A stretch of DNA of 64,000 nt from Taibaiella soli (GCF_003236175.1 NZ_QKTW01000017.1:198304-262303); one strand, 5' to 3'; positions 18,301 through 28,047 are shown, counted from the stretch's first letter. Made by a program: numbers and translations. Notes: generated from the sequence alone by a model not told the origin.

Positions 18301-20050
18301 ACGGAGATAAACCATAGCAATTGGTGATGCCGGTCATCGTAATCTTGTTATTTGCAATCAGGCTGGTAGCGGAATTGCCGTTGCAGAAATAATGGTAAAT
18401 GCCATATCCTGTTGCCGCACCGGAAATCGTAATCGTATTACCCGTTACTTCGAGCGCATCATCACAATAACCCGGATAAAGTCCGTAGAAAGTTCCACCC
18501 GAGGTAGTGCGGGTTATGATATTATTCCGGAGCTTCAGGTTGGTGGCATAGTATGGATAGATACCGCAGTTATAGGCATTAGTCACCGTATTACTATCGA
18601 TCACGCAACTATCCGAAACGGTAGTAGCTGCGGCACCGCGATAATAGATGCCGTAATATCCATTGGTGACCGTATTGCCAACGAGACGGTTTTTACTACC
18701 GGTTACCGATGCATAAATACCAGCAGTGGTAGCAGCCGTAGCAGCAGCAGGAATATTAAACACACATTTGCTGATAGTGTTTCGTGAAGCAGCACCATCC
18801 ATTGACACGCAAAACGCATACGTACTGCTTGCAGGCGCAAAGCTGAGGTTTCTGAGCGTTATATAGGAAGCCGAAGAAAGTTTGAAGATATAATTAGCCG
18901 CTGAAGTACTCGTATTACCAATGGTCACATCAGCTGCATTGCCGGTGGTGGATGTAAAGGTAATCGTGTTCACGGCGTTGGCCCCTGAAATAGCGTTTAG
19001 CGTTACCTGTTCGGTATAAGTACCCGAGTTGATGTTCATTATCACTGGTCCGCAAACACCAAAATTGTTGAGTGCATTTACAGCGTCTGTAATTGTCGGG
19101 TAATCGGCAGTAGCGCCTCCGATTGTGTAACTGCCATTTAAGGCAGCTCCCATAGTACGACTCACGGTATCATCGCCGTTGTATGAGTCTGCCGTATTAT
19201 TCGGCATCGTAGTCCATGCTTTGATGGTATGCGTAGCGATACCTGTAAACGTGACACTGCCGAGCGAAACGATCGCGGTATTTCCGGCAACGCTGCCAAA
19301 GGTATCCAGCAAACCGGTATAGCTTACCGGTGTTTGCGCCACGCCATCAATCGTCCAGGAAATCGTTACAGGCTGTATCTGATTGGCACCGCGATTAGCG
19401 ATTTTCACTTTCGCCGTATAGGTTCCGATACAAAAATTATTAGGATCGGTTATTGCAATAGCGGTAGCATTATTATTTGGCGGCGGCGTGCGATCGAAAC
19501 CAAAATCCACGAGACCGCTACCCGCGTTTACAGGTGTGACACCAGCAGCCGTGCCCCACACTCTGCGGTTGCCATTAGTGATATTCTGGGTATTCGAAAA
19601 GCCGGTAGTATAGGCGGTGTTCGAGGCTTCAAATATCAGGGATGAAGTACCATCATAAAAGAACGGGGTCTGAAGTGTTACACCAATCCATCCATTCACA
19701 GCAATACTGGTGATGGTATAACTGCTCGCAGAATAAACGGTGGTCATTGGCCCCATCCAGGTATTAAGCGCGGTAGCCGTGAGATTATTAACGCCTAACT
19801 TTATTGTAAAGTTGCTGAGCGTTGTGCTGGTTATTGCGGTAGCAGTTTTAAAATAAATTTTGTTGATAAACCCGGGGGCCGGCGTTGTCGAAAAATCCGT
19901 TGGCAGATACAACCATTGCACACGGTTGGTGGTGCTGCTAAACGGAACCGTGTTAGTCGAAGCCCCGCCAGTAACTGTGTACTGCTGGGCATTTGCCATT
20001 ACTACACACAGCAGTAACGACAATAGGGAAAGAATTGTCTTTTTTGTCAT
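15377..20050 (-). CDS. giant T9SS-sorted surface protein with beta-helix and Ig-like modules
   Basis: This 1557-residue protein is exported by a signal peptide (MTKKTILSLLSLLLCVVMANAQ) and carries a type A T9SS sorting domain at the end (VKVYPNPVADMIYI ... GLYILQV ... IIKQ). The N-terminal 200 residues are a beta-sandwich; residues about 320-720 hold right-handed parallel beta-helix repeats (many N-T-I-N-N-N and NTVTN-type turns) typical of carbohydrate-acting or adhesive surface proteins; the rest are Ig-like modules with the words YQWLKGT, SYTPAAAGQYYVVV and VCSATSTPQ. It is probably surface-attached, with an adhesive or polysaccharide-binding role. It follows the 1024-residue protein by only 50 bases on the same strand, so the two are probably co-transcribed. 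Confidence 0.9.
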   Translation of the reverse strand: MTKKTILSLLSLLLCVVMANAQQYTVTGGASTNTVPFSSTTNRVQWLYLPTDFSTTPAPGFINKIYFKTATAITSTTLSNFTIKLGVNNLTATALNTWMGPMTTVYSASSYTITSIAVNGWIGVTLQTPFFYDGTSSLIFEASNTAYTTGFSNTQNITNGNRRVWGTAAGVTPVNAGSGLVDFGFDRTPPPNNNATAIAITDPNNFCIGTYTAKVKIANRGANQIQPVTISWTIDGVAQTPVSYTGLLDTFGSVAGNTAIVSLGSVTFTGIATHTIKAWTTMPNNTADSYNGDDTVSRTMGAALNGSYTIGGATADYPTITDAVNALNNFGVCGPVIMNINSGTYTEQVTLNAISGANAVNTITFTSTTGNAADVTIGNTSTSAANYIFKLSSASYITLRNLSFAPASSTYAFCVSMDGAASRNTISKCVFNIPAAATAATTAGIYASVTGSKNRLVGNTVTNGYYGIYYRGAAATTVSDSCVIDSNTVTNAYNCGIYPYYATNLKLRNNIITRTTSGGTFYGLYPGYCDDALEVTGNTITISGAATGYGIYHYFCNGNSATSLIANNKITMTGITNCYGLSPFTSSFSTVKNNIVWVEGSNIAYGLRSYNTNNIDFLNNTFCSNSTAPTNYAGYMYNTTTAFSSINAYNNIFYNAGTTGYPLAVYSVLAGMKIDYNNVYGGGAGLFSLVSPAVSYATLDAWRAATGYDKYSISYRPAFTSTTNLAPNPADSASWSLNGHGVQFQGNNTDINGNPRAVLTTTGVPDIGPYEFTPTVAPPIAVATPATPAAGTTQVFTFGQDTVAKITWAAGTVPASLNVFQYAGTLPPAMPAGTFMYFYDSLQVSGTATGYKSEIYYKPSWIGNVTVDSQLHLSERLNAQPWYTYFMTGGADVVRKIVNAPALTGFGLQTARMDICSGQPVAATVNTPAFTAPRCVGDTVWLNASDPNNTGGISYQWQTATSPSGPWTNIGGATALNYITAALTDTMYYRIVDSCQFSHLFTASSAFMVPVFNPVMSSVTGAVRCGPGAAVLQVQPQPGVVIKWYDNPTALVPLYIGASYTTPFLYSNATYYVAAASSITGVQAVGSLAPVNIGTGNNGFSDVGLMFTAYAPFVLQSAEVYPQGTAGSGTITVALKNSAGTILQTATASVTVAPAPGVANIVPLNFHVPAGTNYRLVVTGATGMTNLNRDATIGFTYPYTLPNLVSITSGYSGGVTPSNYYYFYKWRVNDGSCQLQPVTVPVTITPAPAVNFVPDTPSICLGQSVSLSAASTNTGYSYYWNPVGLSGDTVVLTPNVTTQYYLSALDSSGGANNGCAFYDTVTVHVDQVPFAIVAASNPLGFCSGDSVTLSAFTDTAYAYQWFENGSAITGATDSTLTVNTAGSYTLKVAEGVCSATSTPQQVSIFPLPQPVIVANPQGILQTTLSYADYQWLKGTQTIIGATNSSYTPAAAGQYYVVVTDANGCTSMSAVYDVYPDAVPEVSLNSNVKVYPNPVADMIYIESQESVKVVLHTIDGREIFSGHDVRRIDVSRYAAGLYILQVYTNKGTLIRQTKIIKQ

Positions 20051-20100
20051 GGAAGTTTGTTGAAAGATTGTTTCTGAAATACTATAACAGTTTGCTAATC

Positions 20101-23100
20101 TTATCTTATGAGTGTGACGTCACCTTTGTACACTTGTGCTATACCATCCGGCGAAGCAATACGGATAATATAATTGTAGACGCCGATTTCCTGGTCCCTA
20201 CCATTCAGTCTCCCATCCCACCCTTTGTTGGTGCCATCATCTGTGTACACTTCCTTACCCCAACGGTCAAATATGCGGAACTCCTGTATTTTACGGAACG
20301 TAAGATTCACGATGCGGAATACATCATTAAGGTTATCGCCATTTGGTGTAAACGCAGTGGGTATCATCACCGGATCTGAATAATCAATACTGACCCTTAC
20401 GGAGTCATAACTCAGGCAATTCCTGTTACTGTCTGCAATACCAATCACATGGTAATACATCGGTTCCACTGCAGATGCAACGGGGTTAGACAATAAAGGA
20501 TCACTCAGATATTGCTGCGGGTACCAGTAATACTTGTCTGCACCTGTAGACCTTAGCTGCACATAAGTTCCATACTTTACAACAGTGTCCGCTGTCAATA
20601 TCTTCAATGCCGGATACGGCGTTAATTTAATATAAACACTGAATGTATCCAGACAACCATGATCTGTTGTGATCAGATAGTACCGGGTAGATCTGGAAGG
20701 CTTAGCCGTTGTAACAGCGCAAGCGGCACAGCTCAGCGTAGCGGGCGTTACAAAGCCGTCTTCATACCATTGATAATACTGGGCGTTTTTTGCAACAAGA
20801 TCTACAGTAGTCCCCTCGCAGATACTGGTGTCTTTGCTCAGCATTTCGGGTGTAGGCAAATAAACATACAACGTATCCGACACCACGCAACCGTATCTAT
20901 CGATCGTATGCACATAAATGTTTTTGGGTACGGAGATATACGCTTCCGGTGATTTAATATTGGCGCTCGGCTCGTACACCGCATGATCCCATTTATAGGT
21001 CCAGGCTTCTGATTCCGGCGCTTCATAATATTCGAAACGCATTACCGGCAATTGATTCTGTGCGGCCGCCACTGAACCAATGCCGCCATTACAGATACTC
21101 CCTGTATTGCTGAAACTATATAAAGTAGCGGGGTACGAGGTATTAGCATAATAACAGTCTGCCATGTTCACATTCACCGCATTGCTGTAACAGATATCAA
21201 TGATCAGGTTCTGTGTGGTATCCCAATTATAAAGTGTCGGAAAATCAAAGGAAACAAAACCACCGGCCGCTGGAATATTTACCGTTGATGCGCTATTGTA
21301 CACGGGTATCATACCACCCTCAAAACCGCTGTTTTGATCTAATGCTGTGAGTGGTGTACACTTCAATGCAATTTTTACATTGCTTACAGAAGAACCAAGA
21401 CTGGAAAGAAATTTAAAGGCAAGACTTTTGATAGTTCCGGAGAACATACCTGCGCGCTTCATGTCTGACGCATGTACCAAATACTGATGCCGTGCGGAAA
21501 TTCTGTTTCCGATGAGCGGCGACGCAAGCGACCCGTTGCCGTTCTGCTGCGGAATAAGATAAGGCTTCACTTCCACCTGTACCAATGGTGTGGCGGGAAC
21601 CGAAGGTGCGATGGTACAAGCAAGATTTTTAAACGGCCTGAGGCCCGTCACATTCGCATCCAGCTGCATCAATCCCGGACGGCATAAAACTACTGAATCT
21701 GTTGGCGTGATTGTAATAAAAGTACTGTGATCTACTGCTACGGAAACGGTATCAACATTGCCGCATCCCATAAGGGTTGTAGAACTTGCAAAATAAACCG
21801 TGTTTACGTCAGGTGTGGCAACCGGCGATGCACAACTGGTGCAGCTGAGCGAACTGATTGCAGCGCCGCCGCCCAATACATGCCAACTCACATTGGACGC
21901 GCCACCCGATACAAGTTGCAAACTTCCTCGGGGACAAATGGATGCACTGACTTTTGTAATCGTTGCCGGCCTTATGTTGATAGGTATGGTAAATGTCTGC
22001 GACATCAGGATACCAGGCGGCAGACAGGTAGAATCTTTAATTGTAATCGTTAGTGCTTTCAGCCCGGTATCATTGGTATTTGGCGTCCATGAAAAACAAC
22101 CGGTAATACTGCCGGTTGCCTGACCTGTATAACTAAGCGTTGCCCCTGGCGTAGCAATGGCATGATTATCGGTAGCAACCAAAACGGGATTGGCGGAGCT
22201 GGAAGTGGAATTAAAACAAAAAGAAAGTGAACTGTTGGCACAAGCCTGTAAAACACCTGCATTATCTAAGGTCGCACCGACAATAGAGCTGGCAATAGTT
22301 GTCAACGTCGGCTGCGCACTATTACAAGGAATTACCTGCATTTGCATATCGCGTACAATCGTTGACAGCAGCTGGCCGTGCCGGTATTTTTTCACTTTTA
22401 CAGCCAATGCCCATGCACCTTGTATAGAAGGCGTAAAATTCATCTGACCACTGATTGGACTCAGTACAAAACTGTTGCTGCTCGCAAACGGATTATTGGT
22501 AAGATTGTAAGGAGCGTTGAGAATAGACGTAACACCATTGCTGTTGGCCGCGCAACCAGAAGCTGCTCGCGGGGAAACCATTTCAAAGGCGAGCGAATCT
22601 GAGTTCGGATCTACTGCCCCGTTATTATACGCATACGGCTGATTGACGCATACATAAGGTACCGGCGGTACTGAAAATACCGGCGAAGAGTAGCCCTGGT
22701 ATTGCGTATTATCCAGCGTTGCATCTACATAGAAATTAGGCTGGCCTGTATAGTTCAATGCACCGTTGCGCGCACTGAGATAAGTATAAAACGTCCAGTT
22801 ACTCCGTCCCGGCAATGTAAATGTTGCGGTTAATATATGCTCTCTGTATCCCGGCAAAGAGCTGGTAATCTGCGTACAAGTAGTAGGAAAACCCGGACAA
22901 CCCGGAGACACCTCTGTGGCTGTGCCAACCTGTGTCAATGCAAAGCTGCCGCTCCTGGTTCCATCGGCGTTGTAATAACAGATGGTTGCGGGCGACGAAG
23001 TGAGCGTACTGCTACAGTCCCGATAAAAATGTAAAGTAAATTTGTAAGTGGAATCACTAACCCATTCGTAAGTGATTTCCCCGCCGGCACAATGGGTTGC

Positions 23101-23175
23101 ACGGGCCGATGAACTACTAAAAAAAAGGATTGCAATTAAAGCGGCAACTAAATACGGTCGCATAAATTTTGTCAT
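20101..23175 (-). CDS. large CHU_C (gliding-type) surface protein
   Basis: This 1024-residue protein has a signal peptide and opens with THCAGGEITYEWVSDSTYKFTLHFYRDC, a common N-terminal beta module of Bacteroidota surface proteins. Middle Ig-like segments (residues 430-900) contain paired cysteines such as SCTSCASPVATPD and SCAACAV. The final 85 residues are a CHU_C / gliding-motility C-terminal domain: IPTAFTPNGDNLNDVFRI, FRIFDRWGKEVY, GWDGR and YNYIIRI. This domain directs T9SS export and cell-surface attachment (type B). It is the first gene of a likely operon with the 1557-residue protein downstream. Confidence 0.92.
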   Translation of the reverse strand: MTKFMRPYLVAALIAILFFSSSSARATHCAGGEITYEWVSDSTYKFTLHFYRDCSSTLTSSPATICYYNADGTRSGSFALTQVGTATEVSPGCPGFPTTCTQITSSLPGYREHILTATFTLPGRSNWTFYTYLSARNGALNYTGQPNFYVDATLDNTQYQGYSSPVFSVPPVPYVCVNQPYAYNNGAVDPNSDSLAFEMVSPRAASGCAANSNGVTSILNAPYNLTNNPFASSNSFVLSPISGQMNFTPSIQGAWALAVKVKKYRHGQLLSTIVRDMQMQVIPCNSAQPTLTTIASSIVGATLDNAGVLQACANSSLSFCFNSTSSSANPVLVATDNHAIATPGATLSYTGQATGSITGCFSWTPNTNDTGLKALTITIKDSTCLPPGILMSQTFTIPINIRPATITKVSASICPRGSLQLVSGGASNVSWHVLGGGAAISSLSCTSCASPVATPDVNTVYFASSTTLMGCGNVDTVSVAVDHSTFITITPTDSVVLCRPGLMQLDANVTGLRPFKNLACTIAPSVPATPLVQVEVKPYLIPQQNGNGSLASPLIGNRISARHQYLVHASDMKRAGMFSGTIKSLAFKFLSSLGSSVSNVKIALKCTPLTALDQNSGFEGGMIPVYNSASTVNIPAAGGFVSFDFPTLYNWDTTQNLIIDICYSNAVNVNMADCYYANTSYPATLYSFSNTGSICNGGIGSVAAAQNQLPVMRFEYYEAPESEAWTYKWDHAVYEPSANIKSPEAYISVPKNIYVHTIDRYGCVVSDTLYVYLPTPEMLSKDTSICEGTTVDLVAKNAQYYQWYEDGFVTPATLSCAACAVTTAKPSRSTRYYLITTDHGCLDTFSVYIKLTPYPALKILTADTVVKYGTYVQLRSTGADKYYWYPQQYLSDPLLSNPVASAVEPMYYHVIGIADSNRNCLSYDSVRVSIDYSDPVMIPTAFTPNGDNLNDVFRIVNLTFRKIQEFRIFDRWGKEVYTDDGTNKGWDGRLNGRDQEIGVYNYIIRIASPDGIAQVYKGDVTLIR

Positions 23176-23468
23176 TGCGGTTTTATAGATCCAAAAAAAT
23201 AGGGTGAACGTCTGCTATCAGTCGAAAAACCGACAGCACACAGCTAACGCTACGAATTACTTAGTGGTGGATGTTTTAAAATCGGTATGAGGGTATGCGA
23301 CAAAAGGTTTACAAGTCAACTGATCTTTTTTTAAATCCAAATGAATTTCAAGAAAGTTCAACGTCTGTTGCCAGATTAGTTCGTCAGTTTTCGTAAAAGT
23401 AAAAATGGAAGCCAAGTAGTGCAATCACATTTAGAATTAGGATTATCTTTAGTGAAATTCGGTTTTAG

Positions 23469-23509
23469 CTTTAAAGAATTCGGCATTTCGACAATCGAAT
23501 TCTTTAAAG
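23469..23509. repeat. 14-bp perfect inverted repeat
   Basis: CTTTAAAGAATTCG (23469-23482) is repeated inverted as CGAATTCTTTAAAG (23496-23509) around 13 bases. No T run follows, so it is an operator-like or structural element and not a classic terminator. Confidence 0.7.
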
Positions 23510-23848
23510 AAAGATGTCCAAAAGCGTTTGAATGCTTTAATCAATTTGAGGGTTTGGTACAAACTGAAAACTTACCAGAAGCAGATATACTCATCATTTG
23601 GATCATGATCCATTTCAGGCTGGCACCTTTGAGTTCACCCCTCTAGAAAACGCTACCAGCCTACATTCTGCGATTTCCATCTCCAAAAGGGGGATATTTT
23701 TCAGTTTTTTATCAGTATAAAAATTCAGTAAAAAAACGCTACCTAAAGTGTTTTAAGCTTCTGTAGATTTGTTCTATTCAAAGTCATAGACTATGCATTA
23801 TAACCTTAACCTCTATCGTTTTCTTCCATTATTCTTCTCAAATAATCT

Positions 23849-23877
23849 GGCATTTTGCTGTCGCGAGGTAAAATGAC
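23849..23877 (+). repeat. dispersed 29-base repeat, copy 1
   Basis: It matches 36593-36621 at 25 of 29 positions, sharing the core GCGAGG followed by an AATGAC end. The core TGCGAGG resembles short GTCATTGCGAGG-type repeats I know from other Bacteroidota. It lies 105 bases before the T9SS gene at 23982. Confidence 0.6.
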
Positions 23878-23981
23878 CATTGTTTCCAATTACCATTTTT
23901 AACAATAAATACTGGGCATGAATGTCCCGTATTTAAAACCCTTTTTTAATCAATTTATAACCCTTTTCTAAATCAAATTTT

Positions 23982-26900
23982 ATGTTTAAGGTACATCCCA
24001 AATTACAGCAGCTCTGCAAAGCTGCAGGGCTTGCATTAATACCATTAATTAATGTCGGTAATGCACAGGGGCAAAATCTTCTCACCTCAGGATTTACAGA
24101 AGCTGCGATCGTCTCCCGTTGTTTCGATCATCATTCTGAAACATTGTATTGCAACAATGACAACACCATTAATGGCGCTTGTACAAGAGATTTTGCTTTT
24201 AATATTTACCAGAACGACACGCTAGTTATAGACTGGGGATTTCCGGCAGCCCGGACAGCCGCAGAAATTGCGGCAATGCATTACCAGACTTATATCGAAA
24301 CGTCGCCGGGTGTTCTATCAAATATAATACCGCTCAATTTTACCAATAATACATTTAGCGGTAATACACAACTAAAGTTTCCGGTTGCGGGGCTGTCTCT
24401 TGGTCAACACAGACTGGTTTTTTACTACCAAAATACAGACGGTATATATAGACCAGAAGTGTTTATCCGCTTTAACGTAGTACCAACGATTACAAGTGCC
24501 TGGGCAGAGATGCCAACCATTTGTAAAAATGATTTTATCAATGCACACCAAGATTATCATTTCAACATAAAAACGTCGCCCATTACTGTCAATGACATCA
24601 TGTTTAACGCGCCGCAGGTTCCGACGGGCCCATACCTGTCCAATACAGGCTGCACAGGACAGGAACAGATAGAAGTGATCATGGAAGGCGGAGGTATCGG
24701 ATTACCGATACACGGTGTTTCGCATCTTTACGGTAGCACCTGGAATCCGGCAACGGCTGCCAATCCTGTAGATCACTATATCACGTACAGCGACATGGTA
24801 AACTATTTAAATTCCGGTGGTGGAACCAGCAATCCATTGAATATCCATTTCAGTGATGGCGTTAGGGATGTTGTCTTTCCAGCACCAATAATTGTGAATA
24901 ACAGTGCCCAAAACGGTGCAGATCCGTATACAAACACGCCGTCGGCTTCCTACAACTACTATGATTATACCGTTCAAGGTAACGAGATCTGGGATGCTCA
25001 GAACAATCCAGCCTATGGTGCAGGCAATCTAATCCGCATTGAACATCGTTTGCACATTCCAGCGGGCTCAGCACTCACGATCAGTAATATGAATGTGGAA
25101 TTCGGACCGAATGCTGATATATTGATAGAACCGGCACCGGCACCAGTTGACCCAAGTCTTCCGACCGTGTTCGGAGGAGGATTAATCCTCAACAATGCAA
25201 CGCTTACGGCCTTTACGCCTTGCGATGCATCAAGACAACTTTGGAAAGGTATCACCGCATTGGGGAATAGTAGCTTTGATCAAAAAGGACATGGAGCGAA
25301 CATCAATCCTTATTTGCAGTCTTATGTAAACATGAAAAACAGCACTATTTCTTATGCACAGGAAGCATTTCGAAATGGCGATCCTAATGATCTTTACAGT
25401 CGGAATGGTGGTATGATTATGGCGCTGAACTCCCGTTTTTACAACAATGAGCACACCGCAAATTTCCAATCTTACCTGAGCAGTTATCAGCTTGCCGGAC
25501 ATACATTCTACAGCTCTTATCAAAGCCACTTCTACAATTGTGAGTTTACTGCGGATCAGGGGCTCTTCACTGGGTTCATATTCGGCCGCGAAATACGTTC
25601 GTTAGATATTGCCGGATGTTCTTTCACTGCTCCACCAGACCCGCAAAACATCCTGTATGCGTCTAAGGCGATTCAGGGTATTGATATGGGGGTAAATGTG
25701 CGTAATTATACTTACTATAATGCCGGCTCCTTTTATCCGATAACAGTATCATCTTCGTTCACAAATACTAAAACAGCGGTAACAACCTCTCAGTTAAACC
25801 CACTTTACGGCTCTTTCAGCGTTACCAATGCAACGTTCAATAATAATGTGAATGGCGTAATAGCACTGAACGTAACAGCTCCAACCATCGAGTACAATGA
25901 GTTTATTGTACCAAACAGTCCTGGCAACCAGATTATCAGTAATGGTGTGGAAGTCTATGGTGGCAGTGGTTATCATGTATCGGAAAACAAATTTAGCGGT
26001 CCTGGCAGCTATGCTCAAAACATTGGTGTATTGGCATGGGCGACTGGTAGCGCGAATAATACAATCCGCCGAAATAGTTATACAAACTTAGGTACAGCTA
26101 CACTGAGTAACTTCTCAAACAGAGGTACTTCACTTGGCAGTAGTACGGGGCTTCAGATTCTGTGTAATCAGAACAGCGGCAACGGTTATGATATTGCCGC
26201 CAGAGGCAGTAATCCTGTGACGGATGGTATAGCTCGGACTCAGGGAAGCGTAAGTCTACCAGCAGCAAACACCTTCTCTCATACTCCGGGCGGTTTTGAT
26301 ATCTTTAATCCACTGGGTCAGGTGGGTCCTATTACCTACTATTACAAATCTGGTGGCGCACAAGAACAACCGCTTAATTTAACTGGCCTTGTAATTCCCA
26401 TTGCGACAAGTAATAGTAACCAATGCCCTGAAGATGTTATTCCAAATGGACCGGTATCGTCTGATGATATCCGTTTTAATCCGCTCAGCCAAGTGGTTCG
26501 GACATTGCAATTCTATCAGTATAACGACATCGGCGATCTGGACTTAACCAATCTACAAGCGACATTGGCGCAATGGAGTGACCCGCATGCTGACCTCACG
26601 AACGCTGATCTGATGATTGAAACGGAACAGATTGAAGAAGGTAACAACCTATACAATCAGATTGTAGACAAATATGGCCTGGAAGGTCAAGAGGCTGAAG
26701 AGTTCAATAACTTCGGTCGTCAACTTTTGGATCTTCGTATCAGTCAAATCCAAAACGGCTTGCAATCAACCGACCTTAACGACGAAGAGGTAGCGAGATT
26801 GGAAAACATCGCTGAAAATGCTCAAATGTGGGCTAAGCTTCGCGCCCAAAGCTGGTTGCAGAAATACGACGGCCGTGATATTAATAATACGGTTTTGTAT

Positions 26901-27185
26901 CCTGTTTCTTCGGATGATGGGTATCGCATTGCAGCGCAAACCACTGATGCTAATAGTGTGTATCCAAATCCGGCGAAAGACTTGCTGACGGTACACTATA
27001 CTGCAACAGGCGCAGACGCTCCAACGTTTGAGCTGACGACAATTGATGGTAAGGTAGTACGCAGTGCAGCGCTCCGTAGTGCCAGCCAACAAGTATCATT
27101 GCAAGGTTTAGCAGCGGGTATGTATCTGTACCATGTAACTGAAAACGGCAAAGTGATGATGCAAGGCAAGGTTACCAAACAATAA
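23982..27185 (+). CDS. T9SS type A sorted surface protein with parallel beta-helix
   Basis: This 1067-residue exported protein starts with a signal peptide ending at about residue 30 (INVGNAQGQ). Residues 30-330 are an unrecognised beta-rich part (FNIYQNDTLVIDWGFPAART and others); residues about 340-760 show beta-helix features (ITISNMNVEFGPNADILIEPAPAP, SFTNTKTAVTTSQ, NNTIRRNSYTN); residues about 800-950 are acidic and helical (ETEQIEEGNNLYNQIVDKYG). The last 75 are a T9SS type A domain (SVYPNPAKDLLTVHY ... GLAAGMYLYHV ... GKVTKQ). It lies between an intergenic repeat zone and a strong terminator, as a single transcription unit. A role in adhesion or polysaccharide binding is inferred. Confidence 0.9.
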   Translation: MFKVHPKLQQLCKAAGLALIPLINVGNAQGQNLLTSGFTEAAIVSRCFDHHSETLYCNNDNTINGACTRDFAFNIYQNDTLVIDWGFPAARTAAEIAAMHYQTYIETSPGVLSNIIPLNFTNNTFSGNTQLKFPVAGLSLGQHRLVFYYQNTDGIYRPEVFIRFNVVPTITSAWAEMPTICKNDFINAHQDYHFNIKTSPITVNDIMFNAPQVPTGPYLSNTGCTGQEQIEVIMEGGGIGLPIHGVSHLYGSTWNPATAANPVDHYITYSDMVNYLNSGGGTSNPLNIHFSDGVRDVVFPAPIIVNNSAQNGADPYTNTPSASYNYYDYTVQGNEIWDAQNNPAYGAGNLIRIEHRLHIPAGSALTISNMNVEFGPNADILIEPAPAPVDPSLPTVFGGGLILNNATLTAFTPCDASRQLWKGITALGNSSFDQKGHGANINPYLQSYVNMKNSTISYAQEAFRNGDPNDLYSRNGGMIMALNSRFYNNEHTANFQSYLSSYQLAGHTFYSSYQSHFYNCEFTADQGLFTGFIFGREIRSLDIAGCSFTAPPDPQNILYASKAIQGIDMGVNVRNYTYYNAGSFYPITVSSSFTNTKTAVTTSQLNPLYGSFSVTNATFNNNVNGVIALNVTAPTIEYNEFIVPNSPGNQIISNGVEVYGGSGYHVSENKFSGPGSYAQNIGVLAWATGSANNTIRRNSYTNLGTATLSNFSNRGTSLGSSTGLQILCNQNSGNGYDIAARGSNPVTDGIARTQGSVSLPAANTFSHTPGGFDIFNPLGQVGPITYYYKSGGAQEQPLNLTGLVIPIATSNSNQCPEDVIPNGPVSSDDIRFNPLSQVVRTLQFYQYNDIGDLDLTNLQATLAQWSDPHADLTNADLMIETEQIEEGNNLYNQIVDKYGLEGQEAEEFNNFGRQLLDLRISQIQNGLQSTDLNDEEVARLENIAENAQMWAKLRAQSWLQKYDGRDINNTVLYPVSSDDGYRIAAQTTDANSVYPNPAKDLLTVHYTATGADAPTFELTTIDGKVVRSAALRSASQQVSLQGLAAGMYLYHVTENGKVMMQGKVTKQ

Positions 27186-27210
27186 GTAGACTTTTGTTTT
27201 CACTTTAAAG

Positions 27211-27244
27211 CGGAGTAGGTGCAACACACCTGCTCCGTTTTTTT
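27211..27244 (+). terminator. intrinsic terminator of the T9SS gene
   Basis: The arms CGGAGTAGGTG (27211-27221) and CACCTGCTCCG (27227-27237) pair with one G-T wobble and are followed by seven T residues. It lies 26 bases after the stop codon. Confidence 0.9.
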
Positions 27245-27611
27245 ATTGAATATCAAATTTACGAATCAACCGATTTCAGCAGCAACGGGTCATTGTTTCA
27301 GTCCGGCGCCATCACGTTTTGCTTCATTCGATTGTACAGTTACATCATCCGGAGAGACATACAATGCCGTCACAAAATGGGATAAAACAACAAACCTCTT
27401 CTCTTTTCTCCTGATGAAATCAACAGACGGCAGGATAAATTGGGCAGGATTCAATAAACTTACAGGCTTAACCTTTTTACAACTACCACACGGTATCATT
27501 TATACCAATGATCATCTTTTATTACGCGACTCAAGTGGTAGCTCCACTTATGTTTTCCGCAGGGACTTGCCTCTACCAGGAATTACAAACATGAACAGTG
27601 AACATAAATAG
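27219..27611 (+). CDS. doubtful hypothetical protein
   Basis: A 130-codon frame opens at a GTG that lies inside the preceding terminator, so the true start is unclear; an internal ATG near 27414 would leave only 65 residues. The codons look protein-like (NLFSFLLMKSTDGRINWAGF, HGIIYTNDHLLLRDSS), but no family or signal peptide was seen. It may be the remnant of a longer beta-propeller-like gene or chance. The following 27612-28047 is AT-rich and otherwise empty apart from a candidate promoter. Confidence 0.25.
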   Translation: MQHTCSVFLLNIKFTNQPISAATGHCFSPAPSRFASFDCTVTSSGETYNAVTKWDKTTNLFSFLLMKSTDGRINWAGFNKLTGLTFLQLPHGIIYTNDHLLLRDSSGSSTYVFRRDLPLPGITNMNSEHK

Positions 27612-27820
27612 TCTGTTTATCCCAATCCATTCACAAGCTTTTGGCCGGAATATATCTTATAACTAAAACAACTGGCGGCGAACAAAAGTCTTTTAAGAAC
27701 ATTAAGACCAAATAGATCGTACAAACGAATTGACATTTGCCTACGTTCGGGCCACCAGGCAAGAATGTTCATTTATTAATAACACCTGAAAAATACCTAT
27801 AGCCCGGTATTAGCTTAAAG

Positions 27821-27851
27821 TTGCATAGCTAGATAAATGATTCTATTTTTG
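27821..27851 (+). promoter_or_regulatory. candidate promoter of the CsgG-like operon
   Basis: TTG (27821-27823), a 20-base gap and TATTTTTG (27844-27851) match the Bacteroidota TTTG / TAnnTTTG pattern. It would give a leader of about 190 bases before 28048. Confidence 0.4.
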
Positions 27852-28047
27852 GCCGGCACTTCCTATTTAAACGATGCAGTGCTAAAAAAGAAGGTACATT
27901 TCCCAATTGAATTATATTATATAGACCGTCAAAACCTTTACTTATATGCCCGATCAACAAATGCACGATACATAGCGTGCATTTACTAAAATTTTAACCA
28001 CACAAAGCGGCTGTGCCCCGCTCCAATTTCACATCAAACACAAATAC

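Larger units (their letters stand above)
23176..23981. other. 806-base intergenic region with no convincing gene
   Basis: This separates two divergent surface-protein genes. A 75-codon frame from a GTG at 23419 spans an inverted repeat and has no family, so I do not annotate it. The region holds the inverted repeat at 23469-23509, a direct repeat around AAACGCTACC (23648-23657 and 23736-23745), the dispersed 29-mer at 23849-23877, and AT-rich promoter-like DNA before 23982. Confidence 0.6.

Noticed and set aside
23419-23646. 75-codon frame in the surface-gene gap
   Set aside because: The frame crosses a perfect 14-bp inverted repeat, has a GTG start and no recognisable family; I treat the region as non-coding.
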